A DNA stretch of 64,000 bases from Litomosoides sigmodontis (lineage: Eukaryota > Nematoda > Chromadorea > Rhabditida > Onchocercidae), in assembly GCA_963070105.1 (NCBI GenBank), contig OY718804.1:7277317-7341316 (forward strand), in the 5' to 3' direction. The notes beneath the pieces were generated by a model that was not told the origin of the DNA, made no database searches, and was given only the letters and a program-made list of their open reading frames with translations. The position numbers and the translations under genes were made by a program. Shown one piece after another: positions 36,560 to 48,300 of the stretch. The stretch's first letter is position 1. Each line of letters opens with the position of its first letter.

Positions 36560-39500
36560 CTTGTACGAACTAATCTAATTTTGTTACTTGCCAATCAATT
36601 TCGCTTCTTTTTTTTAATATTAAAGGATTGCAAAATTCTTCTTGCTGTTTGATCAATGTTCAGTTAATTGGGAGTGTGCAAGTGAGGTAAAGTCAGCTTG
36701 GTGTGTGTAATGTTTGTGTGGAAGAAAATAATTTCGAAGCTCTCTTCTGTGTAAACGATGAATGGATAAGTCAAACTCTCATTTATCATTTAATTAATCA
36801 ATCATTCATCGCCTGACATTTTCCCTGTTATTATTACAATCTAACAAATTCTACAAATATCCCCTCCTCTTAATCGGATCATTAAATACAGTAATTTCTT
36901 TCTAGCGCAAGCCTGCAAAATATTAAATTGAACTCATCGCGTCCACATATTGACTAAATAGTTCTCATCAATAAAAACTTGCTAATAATACTAAAAGAAA
37001 CCTCGCATTTACTGTCACTTTTCATAATCGAAGGATTTTCGAGTAAAACTTCTTGACGATTCCTAAAATCGCGAAATTCCTTTTTCCCTTTAAACGATTT
37101 TCAAAAATTTTAAAAATCCAAGTGCAACACATTGAAAATTATTTGTTTAATTAAACAAAGACGGAATAGAGAAATTCATTCCACTCCTCTCCAATAATTT
37201 GAAACAAATTGGAGAGAAATAAATGAAAATATTTTAAAATTCATTTTTGACAACGACAATTTTAGGCTTAGTTGGATAACAAAATATTTGAAATATCCGC
37301 TCCATTCTTCTTCAACCAATCGAAAGCACTGCAAAGCACAATTAATTTGTAAGTTATCACGAGCATTCAGTGGAAGGAACAGATGCAAGCATTTGAATGA
37401 GAGAAGAAATTGAAATCGTTAAATTCATACTCATTTAACTAAGCATTTCGCCAGCAACGGATGACCTCGGAGATTGCGTCGGTTATTGAAGAGAAAAATA
37501 TCAGTGTTTTGCTGACCAAAACTTTTGCTGTGTCGGAGAGTGAAGAGGCAAGCTAGAAGTAGTCATAAAAATGTTGTAAAATTTTAAATGTGAGGTCAAC
37601 AACTAGCTGCACAGAAGCAGCAACGGATGTTTCCTGGTGATGTTACTGATTGTTGTTACTGTTACTGTTACTGCTACCGCGCAGTGACCTGAAGTGGTAA
37701 CATATTTTAAATAAAGCGGTTGGCTGTTGCTTGCACGTCCGACATCTCATCGTATGCAAGAGAGCAAGACGTGAAGTTATCGACGCACAAATGAAATTAT
37801 TCATTGAGAAGGAGACATTGAAGTTGCTGTCTCCTTTTTCCCTCCTCCCTAAATTTAACCTTCAAAACTGACTTTATAGGTAATAAAAATTTGTTTACAT
37901 GTGTAGGAAGAGGAACATTAAGCTGACAATGGAGAAATTACCACCATTGAATTGATCCTGCTGCTTAGCTAATAGCATATTAGCTTCTAGCGCTTGTACT
38001 TTCTTCGGTGGGAGCTATGTGGATAATATTAATACGCGAATTTGTGAATTTTTCTTTTTTTGATGGGGAAGAAAGATTGGATAGCGATGGGGAAGCTGAG
38101 AAGATTAATTGGAATTTAAATTGTCAACGAAATAAAATGCATCGCTCCTGAAATCTCTAAAATTCTTCTTTTCGAAAGTTGCAAAAAAGCAGCTATTTCA
38201 CAGAAGAGAGTTTCTCTCTGGCAGCTTTACTTCTCTCAAATCGTTCCTAAATGGCTTTCCAAAGAGGTCGTTATCACTCCAATGGAAGTGAGAAACCGAA
38301 GCTAACATGCAAAACGGAAATTATCAACGACTTATCACATGCATTTTGATAAGCGTACACAAAAGAATTTATCAGTGAAATGAGCACGTCTATTGCTGCC
38401 TCTCACAACTTACTCATAGCACTCGACAGCTTTTTGAAATCATTAATTTCCGGAAAAAGTCCGTGCGGCGGAAATATTGCGAAACATATGGAAAAAGCGG
38501 AATGAGAAAAATCGCAATTTGAAAAATCGCAAATTTCAGTAACGAGTTAGCTGAACGAACAAAGCGTTCGTCAAGAAATTCCATCGGAGTTGATTTAATT
38601 CAACGGTTTAAATGGATGAAAAAGGGAGAAAATGGAGGAACACGAACGCAAGCAATTGTATTATACTTGCATCATGCAAATTTCAATTTCCTCACTTACA
38701 TTTCAAATTCTTTTAAAAAAGAAATAATAAACGACGCTGAGATTTTCATTCGTCCCTTTGATTGCAAATTATTGGTGCCACATTTTTAGTATTTCAAATT
38801 TCTCTTTTATTTTTGAGAGAGAAAGCGAAAAGAGAGAAAGACATATCAGAGCTTCCGAAATTGTGAATTGAGAAAGATTTTATGAAAAGACTTAATTAAA
38901 CTAATCAAAACTGATTAATTATCTATCATTAACTTTCCGGCACTTCTGTGTACTATTAGGATAATGTATTTCCATAAATTTTTTTCTGTAAATTTCAAAA
39001 ATCACTGCAAAACTTTAACAAAAAAGGTTTTTTTTTTAAGTAGCTCAAAGTTCATTATTATTTTCATTTACTAGAGCGCTCCAAATAATAGCGCCAGGCG
39101 GAAATTGTACATACTAGCCGTTGGGTCGTCTTGTGCAGCTGTCTTGCAAAAATTTTCCCTTTTCCTTTTACAAATAATTTTCGAATTTGGCACTGAAATT
39201 GTAAAAATGTTGCTTGGGCACTTTTTTTCTAAAATTGATTAACTTAGAGGAAGAAATTGGGGCACACCATTTTTTTTTTAGCGAATTCCGTTTGGGAATT
39301 ATTTGGGTGAGAAAATACAGAAGTAAAATTTCAACTGTTATTTGTCGGCGGTATTTTTAACTTCGAACCATTCTGTCGACAAAGAATTAAATTCGTTCTT
39401 GGGAAGAGCTGGGAAGTATTTCAATAAAATTTCCACAGCGACATGAACCTGTCAGTGATTACTGTTTGATGTGATAAAAAGAAAGGGCTCATTGTTTTAC

Positions 39501-41221
39501 GTAATTTCATCAACGTGAAGTTGCTTTTTTAAGAAGAAGCACATGGATGAAGTAAAAGTTTGAGGAGACTTATTTGACAATAAAAGTTGAAATCTTAAAA
39601 ACTAAAAAATTATTTTGTTTTATCGATAAAATACAATTTACGGCGAATTTCAGTGCAAAATATAATAAAATTAATTTCACCTCTCCACTTTTCTCATAAC
39701 AAAATTTTTCATAAGCAAAGAGAGAAAACGATGAATGTTGGGAGACTGAAATGAACAACAAAAATTTTAGGGAAAAAGAGAGAGAGAGGGAGAGAAAGAA
39801 AGAGAAAAAGAGAGGGAGAATAATTTCGCCAGCGAGCATTATTCGGTATTGTACATCACTCCTTCACTGATACCAACTATTACTGTTGCAGTAAGTAATT
39901 GTAATAGGTGACAGTACGTCATAATTTATTGATGAAATGAGTTCTCTTCTCTTTCTTCTTTTTTATCAAAAAATTTTATGGAGCCGAAATTCCACGGTAA
40001 AACTTGTTGTGTTCGTTAGAAATTTTAAATTGGACAAAATTAAATGGAATGGAATAAATGGAAATGATTGAATGGAAAATGAGTTTACTTATTTTTTGCT
40101 TTTGCTTTAAAGTAATTTCTTTAAGCAATAATTTTTTAGATTTACGAACTTTTCATTCATTCATTGCATTATTTTACAGGATGTTTGTAGTAGGCGCAAA
40201 TGACGCGATTAAAGTGAGGGGTTCATCCCATTCAGGCTAAAAATGAAAAGTTAAAAGTTGCAAGAATTATTGCTGTTTATTAGCAATAACTAACAAGTAC
40301 TGCGAAATTTTTCAACTGAGCGCCTGCACACTTTTTAAATTTTATTAGAAAAATTAAAAGACAGCGAATGCTCTAAGAATTTTACTTTCTTTTTTTCAAA
40401 GAATGTTGACCAATGAAAGTTTAAGGGCAGTTGGTAGGAGCTAAATGATGAATTTGTTGATAAGAAATGATGAAATTGTTGAATAATGTATTTTAGGAGA
40501 GATAGGAAGACAAAGAAATCTTAGCAGACAAGCGCTTTATTACTGCTAATGGTCATTAACGGTCATTAATCCTCATAACTGCTATCTTCCTCAATAACGC
40601 CAATGTTTAACTGAGGAAGCAATTGAAGCAATTAATTATAAAGTCATATAAGATTTACTTCAGGAGGACACGCTTGACCACTCTCTCTTTGAAAATGCAT
40701 TCAGGATGAGCAAACATTCCGTTAGATTACAACACAATCGAACTGCCAGGACAGCTATTTTCAACATGTAGCTTAATCAAGTAATTCTCAAATTTTGCAA
40801 AGTATTAAATAGTTAAGTAAGTGAATTTTGCAGTTTAAATTCGTTCATGTTTAATTTACAACAATTTTTACAACTCATTCTGTCAATCAAAGTTCACGTC
40901 CACATAACCTACTTTAAAATATCGTACGTCTCAAATGAACCCAATACCAGTTTGCCAGCAATCTCTAATCAGATCGTATCTGCCACTCAAACGTGAAGTT
41001 CCAAATCGAGCGACTCTTCTCTTTTGCTCTGAATAAGTGAAGACGGAGGAAAATGCGACATTTGGAGGAGGGATATTTGCAAGTGCTACCTTTGACTTTC
41101 TTCCACTCTCAATCAATTCTGCCCTCTGCAAATATTTCCACGCGTGACGTGTACACGCTTACGTAGGTGTGTAATGTATGCGTGGCGTTTTGCGTGTGCA
41201 TGCACATGGACGCGGTGGATA

Positions 41222-41259
41222 GGATGTGTACGTGTGCGTGTGCGTGTGCGTGTGTGTGT
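41222..41259. repeat. (GT)n / GTGC microsatellite
   Basis: Alternating purine-pyrimidine tract gtgcgtgtgcgtgtgtg, about 1.1 kb upstream of DUOX. Confidence 0.9.
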
Positions 41260-41547
41260 GCGGATATGCCTGAATGTTATCTGTCAGACATTTCATTTTT
41301 TTTTTGTTCAAGAATTACTACCAGTGATTTGTCTTTCCCTTAAACTTTTCAATGAAAGGGGCAAAGAAATGTGGTGGAGGGTTCCGAACCTTTCCAATCA
41401 ATCTCCTCATCGATCTCATCTCCACCGATTATTATCGCATTTCACAGTTTCAAATTGTCCGAATTACTTACCATCGCACATCTAATGGTTGATTAAATTT
41501 CTCCTACAAATATCAATCGAAGCTCTTTTTTTAATTCTTTAAAAAAA

Positions 41548-41572
41548 GCTATCGCTTGTTTTAAGCGATAGC
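41548..41572. repeat. Perfect 10-bp hairpin
   Basis: GCTATCGCTT and AAGCGATAGC are exact reverse complements around a 5-base loop (gtttt), preceded by A7. Confidence 0.9.
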
Positions 41573-41897
41573 CAAATAATGGCATTGTCTAATGTGAGAA
41601 GAGTGGTAGCGCCAATGTGCGCCCGAAGAAGAAGCGGTAATGTCAAGTCTCACTCACTCACTCACTCATTATCTTTACCGCCGCCTGTCGGAATGAGCAG
41701 CTTTCTTTGTGTCGTAATTAATGTGACTGTCATTATTTCTTTTCTTTCGACACCAACCGGCGGCATTATTACCATGAAATGGTCGTCGTCGTCCGCTTGA
41801 CATTTCGAGCCATTCTTCCTCAGAGAGAGTGTGTGGGTGTGCGTGCGTGTTGCTTTGTTCGTTTGAGAGCGACGGCTCCTAAATGATGCGAAGACAG

Positions 41898-41969
41898 GAC
41901 GGGACGGGACGGGAGGGGAGGGGAGGGGAGGGGAGGGGAGACGGTCGTTGTATTCCTATGAAGAAGGAG

Positions 41970-42002
<33 letters not shown>

Positions 42003-42040
42003 TAGTAGTAGTAGTAGTAGCAGTAGTAGTAGTAGTAGCA
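41898..42040. repeat. Cluster of GGGAC/GGGAG, (ATT)n and (AGT)n repeats upstream of DUOX
   Basis: 41898-41940 holds tandem GGGAC then GGGAG units, 41971-42000 is (ATT)10, and 42001-42040 is (AGT)n with one CAG. The G-rich block has at least six G-runs of three or more and could form a quadruplex. Confidence 0.93.
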
Positions 42041-42310
42041 CTCACTCTCTCATCAACCCCTCCCTTCTAAATACTTCTGCGCTTCCACCCCAATTCAATT
42101 CATCTTCCGCCACTTCCACACCTCCTCTCATCCTATCCCATTCACACGTCCACTTCCCCCCTCGTACCACCTTTTTATCATCTTGCCGCCTTAGGTCGAT
42201 CGGCCGATCTGTCGTGAATGTCACATTCTGTCCAAGTGTGTCCGTGTTTCTGTTTCTGCCCTGCGCTTCACCTCACAGCCAGTAAGTAAGCCTTCACGTA
42301 GTACGCACTT

Positions 42311-42315
42311 TCAGC
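42311..42315 (+). promoter_or_regulatory. Candidate spliced-leader acceptor for DUOX
   Basis: cactttcag ends at 42314, 21 bases before the DUOX ATG. It is a good nematode acceptor with no coding exon needed upstream, since the signal peptide begins at the ATG. A cis-spliced 5' UTR exon is the alternative. Confidence 0.4.
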
Positions 42316-42335
42316 AGAGCTCTCCTCATCAAGCG

Positions 42336-45300
42336 ATGTTAAAGAAGCGGCTAGTGCCGCTGCTGCTGTTGCAAGCCGTGTTATCATCCTTACTATCACT
42401 TGCGGTAAATGGTAGGTCTTCAACCACACTGATATCTTTCTTTCACTCTTATCACCACTATTACGACTAATCCATAAGTGTTCGGAAGATGACAAGATAA
42501 GTAAACTAACAGTTTACATTTTAAAAAAAATAAATTTTACTAGTGTGCTCTTGCAACTTTTTTAGATTATTCACAAATTTTCAAACTTAAATTAAGCAAC
42601 CGGAAAAGACCAATTGGCGTCGTATCATTTAATCGATCCATCTGAATTTGACAACCATTTCTCATTAGCATTTTGGAAGGAAAGATTGAGCTTTTAAATT
42701 TTAACTTCCTTTTGTCTATCAAATTTGGCAGCTCAATGAGTTTTGGAGTATTTGGATTATTCCGTTTGAATATCTTTCGATTCTAATATATCAATTAATA
42801 CACTCTTCAAAACATCAAGCAGCACAATAGTAAAAAGCTTAATAGCAATTAAGCACAAATTGATCTGAGTGTGACAGACGATTTGACTGAGAACAATGAA
42901 CGACTGAAATTTAAACGAAATTAATGGTTCACTGATCGATAAAATCAAGAAAGTCAAATCGTCTTCTTAAGAGGTAAACAAGTGAAAGGCTATCTGTGAA
43001 ATATTTCTAAAATGTAGGCCTCAAACGGATCTGTGAGTATCAACGTTACGACGGTTGGTTCAACAACCTTGCCAATCCTCACTGGGGCACTGTCGGTATG
43101 CATTTGTTTCCTCTTTTAAAATGCTTAAAAAATTTCCGCTTTACTAATGTTTGCAATGTTCGATGGATAAATATAACGAAGCCTTCAAATTTTTAAAATA
43201 TCAGTTAGCTGAGCTTTCGAAATGTTATTAGTTTGCTCCTTCAGTTTCGCAAATTTAAATTTATTGGAAACAAAACAAAATTAATGGATAATGACTTAAT
43301 TGATGTCGAAATGGTTTTAGCACTATGTATCCCCTCAGTTTTTGCAGGAGAAGTAGAAAATAAAATTGTTCGGGAATTTTTCTTCACTCGCACCGAAAAT
43401 TTCAGGATCGCACTTGCACCGCGACACACCTAGCCGATATGAGGATGGTGTTTACATGCTTAATTCAAATTTGCCATCAGCACGAGCCATCTCAGAACTC
43501 GTCTTCAAAGGTCCATCTGGAATAGCGAACAAACGAAATGTCACAACAATGCTTGCTTTCTTCAGTAAATTTTCAATGGAATAACGAAAGCGATTAACTA
43601 AGGAACACTGACTGATTGACAGGACAACTTCAATTACTTCCTTTTTCAATTTTTCACATAAGAAATTTACAGCGTGAATCTTCTTCTTGCGAATAACTTA
43701 TGTAGCAATTTTCCAAAACAGTTTTCTCAACTTCCGAAACTTCTTTTTTTGTTTGATCACTTCAATCGCAAAAAAAATCATTCCAAAAATTTTCACTCAT
43801 TCCTTCCTCACTTCCTTTTTCATTTTTCTCAAAATGAATAAAAGTGAAAAATAATTCCCAGCGAGTGCTCTAAATGTGTGTGTGTGCTTACTCATTCTTC
43901 TTCACAAAGTTTAATGAGAAATTAAGAATTAATTATCGCAGATTCAGTTTTCTTTGCAAAATAAGTCAGCAACTTTTTGAAAAAAACGAATGCATTGTTA
44001 CAGCGCAAAAATGAATTGAATGAGTTTGTCTAAAATTTTTTTCCATTTTTTACGCAGTAAGATTAATGGCAAAGTTTCATCAATTAAATTAAAATCGACG
44101 AGTGCGAAATTACTGAATTACTTAAAAAAAGCATTAATTTAGGGGGGGAGGGGGGAATGGGAATAAAATGGTAGATGGGATGAATCAGGAAGTGGAGAAT
44201 GCATCAAAAATGAATTCAATTTGATCTTAAAAATATTTCATTTTCAAGAATTGCTTTACAGGTCAAGTAATTGCATACGAAATTATGCAGTCGAATTTAA
44301 TTAGCTGTCCGTTAGAGATGCACAAAATTGCTGTGCCGCGCTGTGATCCTGTCTTCGACGCGCAATGTGTGGGTAAAGCGGAAATTCCTTTTGTTCGTGC
44401 AAAATATGACAAGAGCACCGGACATGGCTTTAATGCGCCACGTGAACAAGTAAGCTCGCTCTCTCTCATCACCTCTTCTTCACTGCTGAAATTGAAATTT
44501 CAGTTGAGACTGGAAATTCTACTTGTTATTCAATTTACCAGTATTATAACAACAGCACAAAAGTACTATTCCACTTTTTCTTTCTCTTAATTGATAATAT
44601 TGCTGTGTAGGAGAGGGTTCTTACGAGAGACAGTTTTAGTTTTGAGAAACGAGTTTTCCACCACTTTAATGCCCTATGATGCAATTCCATTCGTGCTCGA
44701 TTCAGTGCTACAGATCGCACTTTTTATTTCCAGTTCCGCCAGGTTACCGATAAAACACAACAATTTTTAACTGCCACGTTGATATGCAAATTGATCAGAT
44801 AAAACGACCAGGAAATTTAAGCAGAGATTAATTGGCATTGGAAATGGAAAAATGCATGTGAGAAAAAATGAGAAGGAATCTGTCTGTCTCGGTCATCTGA
44901 GAAGTGAGAGGAAAGAGTGGAAGCAAATTTTACGCTTCCACTTCTCACATTAAACTAACATTTGGGGGTTCTTCAAGTTAAAGATACATTTTGCTGGATG
45001 ATCGTTATTTGACAGTCAAGTTTAGCTTACTATTTGCTGGTCAAATTAATAAAAATATCAATTATCAGTGAGGCTGATGACTTGCTCAGTTCGATCAGTG
45101 AGGCTCAGGTGATAGCAATAAATTAGAAATTCCTATTATCAGCACCTCGTATCACTCTCATCCATTTCCTACGTTTTATTTGGTGCTAAAAATAATTTCA
45201 AAAAAAAAATAGAAATTTCTTTCTTAAGTGAGCAATAGTTTTTGTTAATAATTTTGGAACAAATTTAATGAGAAAATCCTGTTCACATGTGTGAGTTACT

Positions 45301-48300
45301 TCAATGATATATTTTATAAAAAAGAAAGATTTATGTCTCTCTAAAACGATCGAAAAATTGAATAGAACTGGATGGGTTGACTGAAACTTGTAAGGGGAGA
45401 ATTTAAAAGAAGGAATTCTTTCTTTTGAGATGCTTTGCTGCATGCCGTACGATCGCAGTTATTTCTCATTTGAAAAGTAACAGGAAAAATGATGCAATGA
45501 ATGCAAAGCAATTTTTTATGCCGAAAATTCGTATAGTTAAACGCTTTGTAACTTTCGTTTCTTAAAAGTTAAACTCTTTGTGCTGTATGTGAAGCGACTT
45601 GTTAATTTCGGAAAGGAATAACAATTCCTTTTGTTTGATGTTGGTCAGTGGCAGTTAATTCAGTGTTAGCGAACTTTTTTTTAAACGCTCAGAATGAGAA
45701 TCATTTTTCCACTGATATTTCCAGGCATCCATCTTCAAATTGTGTGCTTCATTGCTTGGACATCAAGAAATTAAAAAAAGTGGAAAGATGAGATATCATC
45801 TTCTCATTCTTAGATCTCGTAAAAATTTTAATTACAATTTGAATTTCAACGAACAAATCTTCCTTCTGGTCCGCATTAAATGCGTGCAATTTTAAGCCTG
45901 TTTTTTCAATAAAATGATGAGTTGGTGCGAAATTTGCTGTTGCAAATAGTCAAAATTACGAAAAAAATTTTTCAAACTTTAATTTAAAAGGAAATTCAAG
46001 AATTAAAGTGTAAGTATGGTTGAAGTGTTTTTCACAAAAGAATTTAATGAATGAGCGTGATTTGCCTGCCGTGGACCGAGGTAGTGGTCCAGCAGGTAGT
46101 GATCAAACAATTCAATAAACAATAGAAAGCAAATTTTACCTTTCGAGCGTGATAAATTTGTTTTTTACATTTGGAAAAGGGAAAGGATGCAAGCCGCAAG
46201 CATTGCAATACTTAAAAAAACCAAAAAAGTTGTAGTGTCGTCCATTTCCGCCTCGCTAAAAAGATAAAGCCTCCGCATGAGACTGTTGAAGAGTGGAAAA
46301 AAATGAAATTACAGGTGAATGAACGTACAAGTTGGATTGATGCATCCTTTTTGTACAGTACGCAAGAACCATGGGTTGCCGCTCTTCGTGCTTGGCGCAA
46401 TGGCTCGTTACTGGAAGGAGCGATGAAGGATCACCCACCGTTAAACGGTCCACATATTCCGTTAATCAATCCTGCCCCGCCGCAAATACATCGACTGATG
46501 AATCCGGAACGCCTTTTTAGCAAGTTTTTTTCTCTTCCAATTAATCCGAACGACTCTGTCAAAAAGTGTTCGGAAGCGTTAATTACAGCATGTCACATAA
46601 ACTTTTGCATTTACGAAATACCTGCCATTCCCATAATGTTCTAACTTTTGTGTCAAAAAAATTAGATGAATTCCAAATTTGAATCAGTCTTCCTGAAATT
46701 AAGTACTTATGTAAAAGATGAGAGAGTGTCAAGAATTTGTCTTGATATTTCGAGAATTAACAGGAGGTAATTACACCAGGCTATTGTTTAAATCAGAGTT
46801 TCAGTGTTGGGTGATCCTCGTATCAATGAAAATCCGGGTTTGTTAAGTCTGGGTTTGATGTTATATCGATGGCATAATATACAAGCAAAACGGATTCAGG
46901 AAAAATATCCGGAATGGACCGATGAGGAGGTGTTCCAGGTTAGTTTTCTTCCTGTTCTGTTTTTCAAAAGTTTAAAGTAATGTGTGCTTAAAAGATGAAA
47001 TTACAGGGTGCTCGTCGATGGGTCATTGCAACATTGCAGAAGATAACTTTGTATGACTTTTTACCGGTCATGTTATCTGACGAAAAAGCAGTTCCGCCCT
47101 ATGAGAAGTACAAGCCTCTCGTACCACCTGGCATATCCCATGCCTTCGCTACCGCTGCTTTTCGATTTCCTCATACAATTGTAAGTGAACAAAATAATTC
47201 ATGAGGTTGCGTTTCATGTTAGCCGCTGTGGTTGACCTAACTGCGTAAGTACAGGTACCGCCTGCCTTGTTATTCCGAAAACGAGCAAATGGAAAGTGTG
47301 AATTTCGTGATGAGATAGGCGGCTATCCAGCACTGAGACTGTGTCAGAATTGGTGGAATGCACAGGATATAATGCAGGAATACTCAGTGGACGAGATTGT
47401 CCTTGCAATGGCTTCGCAAATTGCCGAAGGAGAAGATGTTGTTGTTGTCGAGGATTTAAGAGGTAAATCAGCTTGCTTAGACTAAGTTATTTTAGTCTGA
47501 GAGAGGAAGTATGGTGAACGATTGAGGTATTATTTTGTTTTGGAAGTTTTGAATGCGATCATAGGACTGATTTACATTATTACGACAGATTTAAATGTTG
47601 TAAGAAATTGTAGATTTTGTTTCTGGTCCGATGCACTTTACCCGTCTGGATGTCGTTTCCAGTTCCATTATGCGTGGACGCGATAATGGCTTACCGTCGT
47701 ACAATGAATTACGTCAAAATTACAACCTTCCAACTAGAAACTGGACAACAATTAATCCTGTGCTATACAGGGAAAGACCGGAGGTACGACCGCTTTTACC
47801 GAAAGTCGTAAGTAAGAACTTAGAAAGCATGTAAATTATGGCAGTTTCTTTTGTCGAGCTTTTTTTGCTTAATTCTCTAAATATAAATAATTTTTTGTTG
47901 GTTCTTTTTGAAAAATGATGGTGATTTGAAATTCTATAATTTGCTAAGATGTTTGATGGACTGAAAAAATTGTACGAAGGTGACATATCGAAGTTGGATG
48001 CTTATGTTGGTGGAATGTTGGAAACAAATGGTGAAGGCCCAGGTGAGCTCTTTCGAGCAATCATTCTCGATCAATTTTTAAGACTTCGTGATGGCGATCG
48101 ATTTTGGTTCGAAAACACTTGGAACGGGTTCGCCATCCATTTCGTCTGTTTTTCCACCTATTATTACATTGTGTAAATTTAAGACTTTTCTAGTTTTTTT
48201 TTTGCTTTGTAAAATTCAATTCGCAAGTCGAAAAAATACAAAGGACCAATGAGATTTGGAATTGAAGGATTGCAGTTTTAAAATCCTAAAACTTAATTCA

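Larger units (their letters stand above)
33525..42335. other. Divergent spacer between ten-1 and DUOX
   Basis: About 8.8 kb with ten-1 reading left and DUOX reading right. No ORF here has a family match that I recognise. It holds both 5' regulatory regions: simple repeats (GA at 33836-33862 and 39776-39819), an X-box/CRE module at 36523-36559, a TAATTA-rich island near 35040-35150, a hairpin at 41548-41572, and a GC-rich, repeat-dense stretch just before DUOX. Confidence 0.75.

Noticed and set aside
36286..36594. Minus-strand ORF of 102 codons near the X-box
   Set aside because: No splice signals or family similarity; its first half coincides with the X-box/CRE region, which explains the apparent non-random sequence.
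41820..42041. Leucine/isoleucine-run ORF on the minus strand
   Set aside because: It is the translation of the AGT and ATT microsatellites.
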